From contig CM034126.1 in the NCBI GenBank assembly GCA_019914995.1, forward strand, positions 6,453,001 through 6,517,000: a stretch of DNA of 64,000 nucleotides, given 5' to 3'. The stretch is from Acanthochlamys bracteata. Taxonomy: Eukaryota; Streptophyta; Magnoliopsida; Pandanales; Velloziaceae. Position 1 is the stretch's first letter, and every line of letters begins with the position of its first letter. This document shows positions 38,201-51,100 of the stretch, piece after piece. A program made the position numbers and the translations under genes. The notes below the pieces were generated by a model. It was given only the letters and a program-made list of their open reading frames with translations, did not search any database and had not been told where the DNA came from.

Positions 38201-38605
38201 AACACGTTATTAGCTTTGACCTGATTGATGTTTTGGGCTTACACATTATTTATTATCTAATAAACTATAGAAGGTAAAACACAATACTGCATCATCATCC
38301 CTTAATGCAAATTTTTCAGGCTTTTGACTGATTCCAATCTATCACAGTAATGCTGTAATTTTCAAACTTGATAAATGGACTACCCAGTATCATCTTGGGA
38401 GTTATGTATCTGATCTTCTGACGTAATTTTTTCATTGAGAAATGTAAGCCAATACCTGGGAAGTCCAACATATTTTATATCGTATCTAACAAGGACTGCT
38501 GCTCTGAAATTAACAGTGTTCCTTTCAAGAATTACTACACCAGGTAGTGATTTAGAAGACTTTAAATATTTGTTTTGCAATCCACACTGATGTTAGAACT
38601 CTTAG

Positions 38606-38849
38606 GTGACGTTTGCAACACTTCAAGTGTTTTTTATTTTAAAAAGATATTTTATATTTTTTAATTAATTTTTTATAATATTTTATATGTTTTAATTTAA
38701 AAAGTACATAATATTTATACGTCGTACAATTTTTATATGTATAAATTTTATTTTTTGTTAGGTAGAAAAATCAAGCTCATTTTTTGAAAGATTTTAAAAT
38801 ATTTTTTATTTTAAATAAGTTATTTATCATAAGTACTTACAAACGTTTT
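38606..38849. mobile_element. MITE upstream of RLK B (shared with C)
   Basis: 244 bp between CTTAG (38601-38605) and CTTAG (38850-38854); ends GTGACGTTTGCAAC and ACAAACGTTTT form an inverted repeat. The duplicated target may be CTTAG or the TAA within it. The same insertion is at 62257-62476 in unit C; unit A has an uninterrupted TTAAG at 18957-18961. Confidence 0.7.
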
Positions 38850-40290
38850 CTTAGTCAGCATTGGCTCTGTGATATCTGCCTATGCAATATATGAGCGTAG
38901 CTTAGGGTGAAATTCCTTGACTTCATCTGAAAAATCTTAAGCGAATGGATTTGAGCTGACTAAACCGTGTCCATTTTAGTCTTGCTTCACCATGACATCC
39001 ATGCACTTAATTCCAATAAAACTAATAAAAAGAAGTGACGGAATTCCTTAACATCAATTATGAGGAGACTTTTACTTTCTTAACATTGGTCGAAGATGGT
39101 GAACTTTCCTTTCAAGAATGAAACCATCCAGTTTTATCTGACTAGTGCCGAGGGTGAAGTGATTGAGATTCATCATTTCCTTCAAATAAATAATTTGACC
39201 GTCATATTCAAGTACAGCATATTTTTATAAATCCATCTATTTCTTTTAATTTCTTCATCAAGGGAACTGGCCACAGGTTGGTTGAACTCATACTAAGCAG
39301 CAATGGAAGGACCAATTAAGATTTGTTGAGCAGCAATTTTATCTGACAAAGGATTTGATTTTTAAGTACATAAACACAATGAAGCAAGTGCTTACCAGTT
39401 CGAAGTATCTTAAATTTACCTGGAGCGTTGCGGAGCTTCTAGACAGCACACAGGGTTAAACTTTAAAATACAATTGGCATGCTTGTTCTTACATAAGATA
39501 AGATAATAACAGTTGTTTTAGTTTTTGTCAGCTTACAATACTCTTTCATTTTGGTTTGCTCAAACCTTACTATAGGGTGAGGAACTCTTTGTTTCTTTAA
39601 TGGAAGACATGCAAAAGAACCCTTATTTTTTCGTTAAACATATTCGTCTTTTTATCATTTTTCTTGCATAATTGCTGGCTTCTATAAACTCGAGAAAAAA
39701 TAAATACATTTAAATATACTGCCGCTAATTTCTAATGCTTTTGGTCCCTTAGCAAACAGAGGCCAAAAAACTCCATGTAACAAGGAGATTCTAGCTTTAA
39801 AGGTTAGAAGGAAAGCCTCAACAATTGCATCTTTGTTTGCTAATAGTCATTTTATTTATTAAGGAATAAGGAACCTAATCTTGGGAAAACTATAATTTTG
39901 AATTCTTTCTCTAAAAATCATTCGTGTTTGCTTGCTAATAATTTGAGGAATCTCAGGTGTATAGAGCAGAAAATCCAACAAAATGTGCCCTTTTTTTTTA
40001 TTCTCCTGTGAAGCAATTTTTGCGAAAATAATTTTTCATTTTTGAAACTATTTCCTAATCTAATTTTTTCTTGAAAATCATATTAAATCAGAATAATCTT
40101 TTTAAGACCAAAACCGTATGTTGAAACTAACGGTGTATATAAATATGCAATTTTCCATCACAATTATGTATTTCATAAATCATATTTTATAAATAAAAAA
40201 ATATATTAGAAAGAAAATATATACTTGAAAGGGAATTCTTTATACAATTAATCGAGAACAAAATCGAGGAAAGTTTTAGGACACTGCTAT

Positions 40291-41096
40291 TGTAATGCCC
40301 GAAGTCTTTGAAGAGGGTAGTTGTGGGAATGAACTTTTCATTGGGCTGCTCAATCCACGCCCACCACGCCCAAAATCAACTCTTCTCTCCCATTCATCTT
40401 TGTTCCCGGGTGTTCAAGAATCTTCTCCTAACTCTATTATTTTATTTTCATTTTCTCTTACTGTCTTACCTACTCTCTCAAGAAGCTTTTCGCCTGCTTA
40501 TTCGCTCCGGTGATCTAGCTAGATTTCTTCCTCTATCAGTGCCGGATTTTCTTTCTTCTCTCCGACCACCCACTTCTCTATCATTATAGCGTCAATTATT
40601 GCTGGGAGCTGCGCGGTGGAGTTTTCGCGCTCGTCCGCGCGTGTTAGACAACGCTGTCGATCCGACCACCAGAGATCATCGTAGGTTGCGAGCTTGCGGT
40701 CGGTCGGCGCATCGTGGCTTACTGCCGTTAAGCACTAATGTCGCCTGCTTTATGTTTGACATGTTGTCCCCCTTTAGCCAATTTTGACTCGCCAGGACCT
40801 TAGTTCGTCGAATTTCGGCGGGTCAGGGAGCCCACAGCTAGGTAAATCTAAATGCTCTTTTAGATATACTTTGAGCTTGCTATTGAATCTCCTTTGATCC
40901 ATCTCGCTGTAGGTGTTGATTGAATTAGGAGGAGAATGTTGTCGTAGTACGAAATGGATTAGGAATTCAAATCATTGTTTTACTAGGTAAGTCTTCATCT
41001 CAGTTAGCCTTACTAATCATCTAGAGTAATTTATGTTGGATAGAGTGCTACACGGATGAATAAAAAGGAAGCTTAGGATAAGATGTGTCTAGTAGC

Positions 41097-41133
<37 letters not shown>

Positions 41134-42915
41134 CATGGGATTTAGTTATGCATTAAAAACTTTGAAATTTTGTTTTCATTATTTTAATTGGATAATAGTT
41201 GTATCCTTATATGTTATAGGATCGAAAGCAGGATCCAAGAAGAGTATTGAGCTAGGGATTAATCGGTGGTTTTAAACAATATATATAAACTTCAGGTGAG
41301 GGTTACCGTGCCATCTTTTTCTTCCTAGACTAACGCTAGGCTTTCGGCACAGGTAACATTGCTTTGATCCTCGGGCATACCTTGCCATTTTCTTGCATTT
41401 TATGATTATACCTTCATTTTGCATAGCTATATAGATATATGTTTTCTTGACATGATAAGTGTTTATAATAGTATAAATAGTAATTTGGATTTATATATGT
41501 GGATAAATATATCCAATAAGTATTAATGGAAATGTGAAGGATGAGTTATATAAATATGGTTTATGAACATTTGGATAAATATTATTATGCTTTGCTTAAA
41601 GAGTTAAATGATTTATGACTATGATTTTATGGATTTTTCTAAATGATTTGAAAACGATTTCGTATGATGTTATTATGCTTTCATTTAATAAGCTATAGAT
41701 TATGTTTTGACGATAAAATTGAGCTTTATCTAAATAATATTTATTGAAGTATTTGTGGATTTAAAATGTTTTGAGATTTGCGCTGCCTTGAGGCGGGCGA
41801 TAGTCAGGGGTTGAGTTCAGGATTTTCGTTCCTCTTTTCTCTCTTTCGTCTGTAGATTAGGTGGGCCCATGCGCGTGGGGGCGATAATACCACGGCACCC
41901 GGGTTAAATATATGGATATGTGGACGAGCTGGAGACGCGGTCTCGCTCGGTCCTTGCTATCTATCCTGACTCCCTGACTGGTGTAATTGTTATGAATTAT
42001 TGCTTGGTATTGAATATTTATGGTTATAAATTTTGATTGACTTATTTAATTGGCTTTCAATATGACTTTTCAGTATTTATTATTCAATAAAATATTTATA
42101 ATATATTGATCTAAGTATTTAGCTAGTGTTATTATATTGTTGAATTTCACTATGTGTCTTAATTTAGTATTATTTTTATTTTGTAATTTTGATGTATATA
42201 TTTTATGAAATGTTTCACAAAGTATTTATATAATACATCTAAAATATATTAATTCGGTTTTGGTTGTATGATTCTTGTTTGATGCATATGCATAGCATAT
42301 AATCGAACCCTTTCTACCAAGGACTGAGTCGGTATGGGACGACTTAGGACTTGGTAGAAGTGATCCATGATCTATCCTTTGCATTTTTGTACATATAGAA
42401 AGATAGAAACCAAATATTAGGTAATGTATTAGGCACCTTAAATCATGCATCCACTATTTCACCTCACTGAGACTGGGTTCATTTCTTTCCTTTTCTTTGG
42501 CTTCTCCCAGATATATTAAGGACGAGTTAAGTGGTGCTAGTAGCGTGGCACTGCCAATCGGTGAGTTGAGGGTAGTGTGCATGTTTTTTTCTTTCATATA
42601 ATTGGCTCTGTAACTTCGAGGGATTTAAGATGTACAAATTGTTTAATTAAGTGTTATAGTATAGTGTTATATTTATTTAGTTTAAAGTTAATGTATGATA
42701 TTAATATCGGGGTAATTATTATGGTTATGATGAAATTTGTACAGGTTTTTCTTTCGAGTTTAAGGGGAGATTTTGTCGAAAATTTTAAGAGGTTCGGACG
42801 TGTTTAATGTAAAAGTGGTGTTTTGGTTAAAGCTTACTGGGCTGGGCCGAGTTTTGATATGAATTGAAATTGATTTTGACCAATACCAGTCACGGTCCGG
42901 AAGAAGGATGTGACA
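40291..42915. mobile_element. solo LTR, 2.6 kb, probably Ty3/gypsy
   Basis: TGTAATGCCCGAAG to GGATGTGACA, flanked by GCTAT at 40286-40290 and 42916-42920. Unit C keeps the empty site with a single GCTAT (near 60645). There is no internal polyprotein, primer site or second LTR, so it is a solo LTR left by recombination. It contains an A32 run (41101-41132) and a GC-richer part (about 40290-40840); open frames there are short. The TGTAATGCCCG...GTGACA termini are common on long gypsy LTRs of plants; that assignment is inference. Confidence 0.85.
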
Positions 42916-43254
42916 GCTATATAAGAAGTTATTTTCTAAAAAAATTCTATTACAAGGAAAAAGTCCTAAATGCTTGATTGAGTCTTCAAGGGACAAAAAA
43001 GAGATCTCTGTTTTCCTTGAAAATTAGTCGATCTATGTACATACGGACTTTATTCAAATTTCCTTCCGGTGAGATAGTGTATTACGAAAAACAAAATTGT
43101 CATTACTCCTTCCTCTTTTGTAATATTTTTGAAATTTTGCTTAAGACATTTGATTGCACTATAATATTGGCTAATTTTGGCTTATGTAAAGTTGCAATGT
43201 ATTCAGAAAATCCAAAAAAATATGTGATTGAAGATGTTATTTAGAGTTGCTTAT

Positions 43255-43468
43255 CAACCTCCTTTTGTTTAAATAAGCATCTTATTTTTTAATAAATATT
43301 TTATAATATTAAAAAATTATGGTTCAAAATATATACATAAATTCTACATTATAAAATTTTTATACATATAATTTTTTATATTTTGAAGATAAAAACTAGT
43401 TTTTCGAAAAATTTTAAAATAAACTCTTTTAAAAAAAATCATCTTAGTTTAAACAACACCAAACGATC
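43255..43468. mobile_element. short AT-rich MITE (arm B only)
   Basis: Begins near AAATAAGCATCTTATTTTTT and ends near AACACCAAACGATCC; absent from the corresponding part of arm C near 60260-60285. Family as at 38606-38849. Confidence 0.4.
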
Positions 43469-44519
43469 CTTATTAGAAGTTGTAGACCTTTACTTATACC
43501 AAATTGTTCATTTTCGTTTTAGATCCTTAATGACATTGAAGTTCTATTACTAGTGGCTAACTATGGTGCAGAGGTTCACATATGCATGATGGTTAAAAAA
43601 ATCATTTAATCTCAATTTGTGTCCACTTAAGGACTCCACTAACACTTAACATAGTTTTAAATGAGTTTCGAGCATAGTTATAAAAACTGATCCGGCTATC
43701 GATCCGAAAAACTATTTGGGTTATCGGGTCAGGGGTTGATCCGTCGGATCAACTTAGTGTTGGTTCGTTTGCTGATGCTAGTAGCTCTGTAGCTAGTGCA
43801 AAGGTGCAATATTTTAATACCTAACACATGCAATTACAATCATTTAAAACTCCAAAGTTGCAACAGGGGAATAACATCAGCAACATCTATAGGGAATTTT
43901 TTTAAGTTTTAATAAGACTCATCGATTTAGAGTGCTACAGCAACATCAACAAATTCAACGTAGCAATGCAGCTAGTACAATAAGCCAACACCCAATCTTG
44001 GTGACCGGTCTGCCAAAGTGCCGATAGCTTTTCTTGCATCGCACATAATCTTCTCCAACACACTCAACTGCTAAGTGACAATAAAAAAGACCTGATTAGA
44101 ATAGAGAAATATTGTGAAGTATGACTAAAGTTTAACATTATGAAATGGAAATGGAGTTTATATAACCAAAGACTATATTTGTATAGACTTATGTACATAA
44201 AATCTTGTTGGTTTTTATTTGCTAGTAGAGGGTGACCATAAGGAAGTGTCCACTAACTTTTTAATACCTCCATTGGTTCAGCAAGACAAGTTGGAAAAGG
44301 TTGTGGATATGAAGGCATCCTCTATAAAAATAATAGATCAAAAGACATTGCGTTTGTCTATGATGTTCTTATTCTCGAGTATATATATGCGTACATGGTT
44401 TGTTCTTGAAGTACTACCTACTTCTACTTTAATCAAATTCTTCTTGCTTAACAGAAGAGATAAAAAAAGCATGTCAAGGAAGTCTACTTATTAATGAAAG
44501 CTAGAGAGCCAGTCACTGA

Positions 44520-45379
44520 TAGAGGTGGCAATATGGATTGGTGGATCGGTTTCGGATCGACTATTTAATAAATCGGGTCAAATTCGTTCAATCCTAACCC
44601 AACCCATGAATTTATACTGATCAAAATTATCAACCTTAACCCAACCTACTAATAACCGGATCAAATTTGGATCAACCCATTTAATAATTAAAATTATTAA
44701 TTATTAATATTATATTTTTAATCTTCAGTAAAATTATAAGATCAGTTCGAATGAAACTGTATGATATTTTTATTGACGAGATATAATTATGTCCGATAAA
44801 ATATGCATTCCTTAATGTCTTTATTAGTCCTTACAATATAAAAAGTATATATTATTTTTATTTTTTAAAAATATATGATAATAATTGAAATTTATGATTA
44901 TAAATATATATTAATAATTTGGATAAAAAGTTTGATAAATATATATCTATCTAACAAAATTTTTATAAAAATCTTTATACGAAATTTAAATCGTCATTAA
45001 AAATACCTACATAGTAATACTTTCAATAATATTATAATTTTCATCTTACACTATATTACTAAGGTATAAAAATAAAAAATTAATTATAAATACAATATAA
45101 TTTAATAATTCATAAATAATTATTATGATTATTTTTATTGTCAATATTTTATTATACGGTAAGAAAAAATAAAGAATTGTTTCTTCAAAAGATGACATTT
45201 CGAGTTGGTGGGTCAATTTCGGATTAACCCGGGTCGATCCATTTAATAACCGGGTCAAATTTGTTCAACCCTAACTCAACCCATATATTTATACGGGTCA
45301 AAATTTCCAACTCTATCTATAATTAAACAGGACGATTTTGGGTTGAATTTTCAGGTCGGGTCATATATTGCCACCTCTA
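44520..45379. mobile_element. hAT-type MITE, GGTGGCAA family, intact copy
   Basis: 860 bp with perfect 15-bp terminal inverted repeats TAGAGGTGGCAATAT. Flanks GTCACTGA (44512-44519) and GTCACTAA (45380-45387) are the 8-bp duplication. Arm C has the empty site, reading TTCACTGACATG on the complementary strand near 59805. Non-coding. Confidence 0.9.
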
Positions 45380-45528
45380 GTCACTAACAAGTTAAGACTG
45401 TCTGATGAGAAGCAAGCAGTAGTCATTCTAATGAAAGCTGAGGAGTTGTGACATGCTGCAGAATATTTGTAAAGATACAACACACTAACTAATCCATACA
45501 TCATCTCATATATATATATATATATATA

Positions 45529-45943
45529 GGGGAGGGATATGGACACTCCTTTCTTAGGGGCACTCCTTTCTCGGTTTATGGTCTGACTGATCTTCAAGTT
45601 CAATCTCCACCATTGGATATGAAGAACTATGAGTTAGAAACATATCCATAAAATTTCAGCTCAATCGGACTACAAATTTACGTCCATCTGGTCACTTGAT
45701 AAAGATGACAGAAATGATACAATACATATATTTTTAAGTTTTTTTATTTTCTGTCATTATGATCAAGTGACCGGATGAATGTGAATTCATAGTCCGATTG
45801 ACCTGAAATTTTATGGATATATTTCTAACTCATAATTCTTCATATTTAACGGTGGAGATTAGATTTGGAGGTCACCTGGGCCATAAATCCGAAAAGGAGT
45901 GCCCGAAAGTGCTTCTAAGAAGGGAGTGCTCCTATCCCTCTCC
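45529..45943. mobile_element. foldback element (415 bp, inverted along its whole length)
   Basis: Left end GGGGAGGGATATGGACACTCC pairs with right end GGAGTGCTCCTATCCCTCTCC, and pairing continues inwards to GGTCACTTGAT...GACAGAAA / TTTCTGTC...ATCAAGTGACC around a centre near 45745. It sits inside an (AT)n tract, so its target duplication is masked. Arm C lacks it. Confidence 0.8.
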
Positions 45944-46072
45944 ATATATATATATATATATGTAGTATATAAATGCTTGCAATAATCAAGAAAAAGGAGT
46001 AAATTGAAGTTCTACTTCCTAAATGTTTAAATTTGATGATTATATACTTGATTGATTGTTATTAAATGGCTT

Positions 46073-47634
46073 TGTTGAATATCCTGTAAGAGCAACTCAA
46101 GAGGGGAGGGGTGGATTGAGTTGATAAATAAAATTTTCGTAAAACTTAACGATCATACATACAGCAAGTGTACAGCCGGCTGATAGTAATCTTATATCCT
46201 GCAAACAGAGAGGATTAGAGTATATATCGATTTAGATAAACAAGCGAATATTCAGAGTATTTTACGTGGTTCGGCAAACCTATTTGCATACATCCACGGG
46301 TGCTCTATCATAAGAGCTAAGCTTCACTAAACTTTTAACGAGCTACACATACATCAAAAGCAAAGTACTTCATCAAGCACACTTGCTCCTTAAGGGTTTC
46401 ATCACCAAAACAACCCTTCACAGTCTACTGGACTCTCTAGTCCCTCTGGCCGACATGCTAGTCCTGTTACAAAGTTAATGAACGTTCACCAAGCTCCAAC
46501 CGAGCTTTTTTACCATGTGCTCCCTCTAGCCGACATGCTAGTCCTGTTACAAAGTTAATGAACTTTCACCAAATTCCAGCCGAGCTTGTTTACCATGTGC
46601 TCCAAGCACTTTATCACAGAACTATATGAAATTAAAAGAGAAAAGTTAGGCACATGATCTATCTCAATGTAAATGAAGTTTTCTGTTGAGAAGATCGAGC
46701 TAGTCTGAGGATGATGTCTTCTGTGTGATCAACAGCAAGAATTATTTCTTCACTTGAGTGATTTGAACATTGTAGAGCATATGAGTTTTTGAGTTTTTGT
46801 TCGTTAATCCCTACTTGTTCTGTGTTCCTCTGCTTCTCTTCTTATAGACTCTGTCGCCTTTGCAGGATGATTCTTCCTGTTGAAAAAGATTGCCGTTGGT
46901 GTCTTTCTACGTTGATAGATTTTAAAGATAGAGAGGAGCAGTTTGTTCAGCGGTTAATCAACCATCTTCACAATTAGTTTCGGCTACGCTGGTGCAAGTT
47001 CTCCATTGGCATTAAATGCAATGAGGAAGGAAATTTGAATTTACTCGCCAGTGATTCTGGACTTGCTTCAACTGAGATGTTATGTTCAGTTTTTCAGTTG
47101 AGTTGGCTTGTCTCGATCTAATGCATTTCAGGTTGTCTGCTTTGGATTGGTTTGACTTCACCAGCTTGACTTGTTTAGTCAATTTTAATTGTATTAATCT
47201 CTTTTCTTTTCTTGAACGTTGAGCTTTGCTCTTCTTGTGATAAGGATGATTTTTTGCTCGTTGTAGATCTTATATCGTTTGATTTGTTTCAGTGAAATGT
47301 ATATATAAAAGATCTTAAGATGAAAGGCTTTAGCAGGAGCTTCATTGCTGAACCTAATTCTTTGTTTTGAGCATTATAGAAAAGTCTTTGTATAATTAAT
47401 AGTTGAATGGCTAGCTGTTGAGTGACTATAGGATCTTCTCTTCTATATACTGTTTAATTATCATACTAATAGTAGTAGAGCAGCTGGCTGTTCAATAGCT
47501 GTGATTGTTGTCTACCGTATGTAAGATAAATTCGTTTTATTTAATCTTGCAGAACTTAATCTCAATTTATTAGTCCGACATAAATTATGATTTTTAATTT
47601 ATTATTATCATCAAAATTAACTGGAGTTCCAACA
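46073..47634 (-). mobile_element. solo LTR of the SIRE-like family
   Basis: 1562 bp between GGCTT (46068-46072) and GGCTT (47635-47639). Minus-strand ends TGTTGGAACTCCAG and GATATTCAACA. Arm C has the empty site with one AGCTT (near 52963 on the plus strand as AAGCT). The 3' part matches the LTR at 32967-34983. No internal domain. Confidence 0.9.
46442..46601. repeat. 80-bp tandem duplication within the SIRE-like LTR
   Basis: Two adjacent 80-bp units starting CCCTCTGGCCGACATGC (46442) and CCCTCTAGCCGACATGC (46522), a few differences apart. Confidence 0.85.
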
Positions 47635-47938
47635 GGCTTCATGTATCAAAGTTATCTGTACTATTGTAGTACTCTAGCTCATTTAAATTTCAGGACTATT
47701 CTTGAAACAAGTACTCCTTTAGTGTTATGAAAGAAACCACTATATATATCTGAAGTAATCTCCCTGGTTTCCATTAGCATAACAGGCTCTTGCTCCCTTG
47801 AGATTTACTAATTTGCTTATTTGAAATTTCATTATGCATGTACAATCCTTATAATCTGTAGATCCTGGCATGAATTATACGTTTATTGTTTCCATCAATA
47901 ACAAAATTCTCAAAGACGGGAGGAAGATAAGAACTTAC

Positions 47939-48111
47939 AGAGTTGTTGGATCAATGAAGCTTCTCGCTTAGACCTTTCTTCTCTGGATAGTGATGAGCAC
48001 CGCTGCTAGCTTCGGCTAGAGCACTATAAGCCTCGTGCTGTTGCTGCTCATACACATAGTTGCCGTACTTGAGTATAGAGTGGTGTCTAGATCGAGAAGG
48101 AATTTAGCCAT
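47939..48111 (-). pseudogene. possible dehydrin first-exon relic
   Basis: On the minus strand a frame reads KYGNYVYEQQQHEAY, similar to a dehydrin Y segment, and then HHYPEKKGLSEKLH followed by a TGA where an Arg would give the LHRSNNS start of an S segment. A GTAAGT donor directly follows (47938-47933). In Y/S/K-type dehydrins an intron within the S segment is known, which fits. The putative ATG at 48111 is in another frame, so there is at least one frameshift and one stop. No second exon or K segment was found. Dehydrins are hydrophilic stress-protective proteins; this copy would be inactive. Confidence 0.35.
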
Positions 48112-51100
48112 TAGGAGAGCTCGTGGGGGAACACGGGCGAGCTCGTCTGAGCATCGGAGATGAGAAGTAGAATGAAACTGTATTAGAAAGTTAGGATTCA
48201 ATCGAGCCGGGTAAGCATAAGGTTAGATTTGTAGTAATTTTTTAAAAAAATATATAGGAGCGGGTTTATCTGAGCGGGAGGTTGTTCAGGTCAAAGTGGG
48301 TCATAATGGGTCGGTAGCATGGACAGACTATTTACAGACCTAGACCTTTGCTGTCTGCATCGACTATTCTCGAATTGACCCGAACGTCCAGTTCAGGTCT
48401 GCCAACTATAGTTTTGAGAATCCAATAGAGTTATGCTCTTCGATGCCGTTTGGTAATAGTTATCAAGCACTTTTCATTCTAAATAAACAATTCTCATATC
48501 TATAAACTTTATATAGTATTCTATAATCTTTTTAATTTTAAAAAATATAAAAAAAATTGTACATCGTATAATTTCATATATATATATATATTATTATATT
48601 TTAGATACAAAAGTCAATTTTATTTCCCAAAAAGTTTTTGAAATGTTCTTGATTTAGAAAAGCTTTTTATTCTAAGCACTCTCAAACGATCCCACATGTA
48701 TCTGAAATACTTGACTTCTTAAAAAATGAGTTTGATAAGAAGTGAGCTAAAAATGAATTAGAATTACGATTTTTAAGCTTTTTGACTTGAGGCCATTTCT
48801 ATTTTATGGGAAGTCAATAAACATAGTTATTGATCATATATAACGAGGTTCTTTTGGAGGAAAAAAAGCTTATTTTAGGATTTTTCAGCAATCAAACTTG
48901 ACATTTTTTATCTCAAGAAATAATAAAATTTATATATATATAAAGATTCTATGATATACTATTCATTTTATTTTTAAAATTTAAAAAAAATTTTATAAGA
49001 TACTATAAAACATTTATTGGAAAAAGTAAAAAATTAAATGGAATGAAAACTTTTCGCACTACGAAACAACCTCTATATTGTTATGTATTTTAGAACGAAA
49101 TGTGGTAAGTTTTTCGATTAATACAAATAAATATTAATACAATAATTTCTTACTCGTATGTTCAAAATTACTTTCTCTGCAAAACTCAATTTCCAATATT
49201 TTTTTAAGTAAATCATTAAAAGCAAATGGATAACTCCTCAACGTCTTAATTATTTTGAGTTAATATGTGTTTTACTTTATATTTATTTATTTTTTAATTT
49301 GTATATATTTAATAACGCACTGATTTGTTGGTTTAGAAGGAATGCTGAATAAGACACTAATGTGCAAAACATAATAGCATCAAATGATTCTTGGTTGCGA
49401 TTTCAAAAAATCATATAATACGATTAGGCACATGAGTTCATGACTAAGCCCCAGGTCATAAACACTCCACTCTAGATAGTCGACGCCAAACCGAAACAAT
49501 TCTTTCTTTCCTTGTCTTGTTCTTGTTCGCCTTGAAAAGAAAAATAATAATGCGGAAGAAGAAGATAATGAAGAACCGTAAGATCTTTTCTAGATAAAAG
49601 AACAATATCTATTAAATTCCAATCACGCTTAGATTTTTCATCAAATATTATGTTTCTAGGGGACGTTGACAATTTAAAAGCAGATTTGACTCGACCATTC
49701 ATTTAAATTGGGTTCGGATTTGATTCTAGGTAGATTTGGATCAATTTCAAATCGATGCAAAATTTATTATAAATAAACAGATCAGATTAGGATTGAACAA
49801 TTTTGACCCGATTATTATATGATTTGATTTGAACTTGATCTGGTAATCTATATTGTGATCTCTAGTACTAGCTTTATTCATACAAAATACACCGATGTTA
49901 ATTTGGGCTGATAGCCAAAAAGTTTTGGCCTCATTTAGCTCTTGTTTTCGTTCTCAAAACAATTTCTTCGATTTTCTTATATTGTCTATTTGTTCTGAAC
50001 AGTTGATAGCCCTTTTGTTTTTTGCCTAGAATGTGGTAATCACTTGTAAGCGGAGTAAACTGGCAAAGTAAGTCAACCAAGAACTTTACCGCTGTGACAT
50101 TGGCAACGTGGGATTGCTGTTTGATGTTGGGTCATGCTTGCATACATATTATTGTGTCTCCAAAAATAGAGTGTGAACTTATGGTTTTACTTAATTAGTA
50201 GTGTTTCTGCCTTTAGTGTCATTTCGGTCTCTTTTGTACTGTAATGATAATGATCATTAGCTAATTATCTTTGTATGAAGGTTAGCATTTCCCTGAGTAC
50301 CTGCTACCCTGCATATTACCTTAATATGCATGATGGGGATACAAAGAGTCAACACTTATGCTTTATTAGTTTCATTCTGCAGGATCAATTGTATGTATAC
50401 TTCAATATCACAGTCTAACACAAGATACTAGGGTGGACAACTGTCTGAGAATGCATAAAATTTCTACCATTGAGGTGATTGTCCTTCGGCCATCCAATAG
50501 TTATTGAACTATGCAAGAAAGTCAAGCAAACTAAGAAGCTGAAGAAGAAGAAAGATCCTGTACAACTCAAGGAGAAAATACATACATATTAGATCCCCTA
50601 AAGATTGCATGCATCACAACCAAAGAAAGTATATCCCAGAGAATTGATAATTGTTCATATATATGCACAATTATTTATTTCAAATGAAATGTTCAGCCAA
50701 AGAACGCACTAACCACAAATCACACAGAAGAAGAAAGTCATGCTACAGTTACATGCATATTGTTTGAAGTAAAAAATAATAGCAAAATCTGAAAGTTGAA
50801 TAGGAAAGTCACTTCAGTTTGCATGGATAGACCTCGAAGTAGCTCATTATAAGGCCATGGTTATTTCTGCCACAGTGAAGCACTAGCCAGGGGTCACACA
50901 GAAGACACTCATTTTTTAGAAAGTCTAGTGAGAATACTGAAATTATGGACTAGCATTATTTAGGTCCTTGATGATATTGATACAACTTAAGCAACAATAG
51001 TGGCAAAAGATAATGGCTATAACTGAAATACTTTTAGACAAAAAAATAAAGATGAATCGTCATATATATACATCAAATGTTTAAAGGCTTGCCACTCACA

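Larger units (their letters stand above)
34984..47870 (-). repeat. arm B of a large inverted duplication
   Basis: RLK B and its upstream DNA match, in reverse orientation, 52740-64000. Shared landmarks: RLK start and TATA box, the upstream MITE, CTAATTTTCAAGG near 43025, GACATGCTGCA near 45450, and the stretch 47640-47860. Arm-specific insertions explain most of the length difference. Confidence 0.85.

Noticed and set aside
40295-40787. Open frames in a GC-richer region
   Set aside because: They lie entirely inside the solo LTR at 40291-42915 and have no recognisable domain.
42577-43244. Two open frames around the right end of the solo LTR
   Set aside because: The first is in the LTR; the second is in duplicated non-coding DNA and is disrupted in units A and C.
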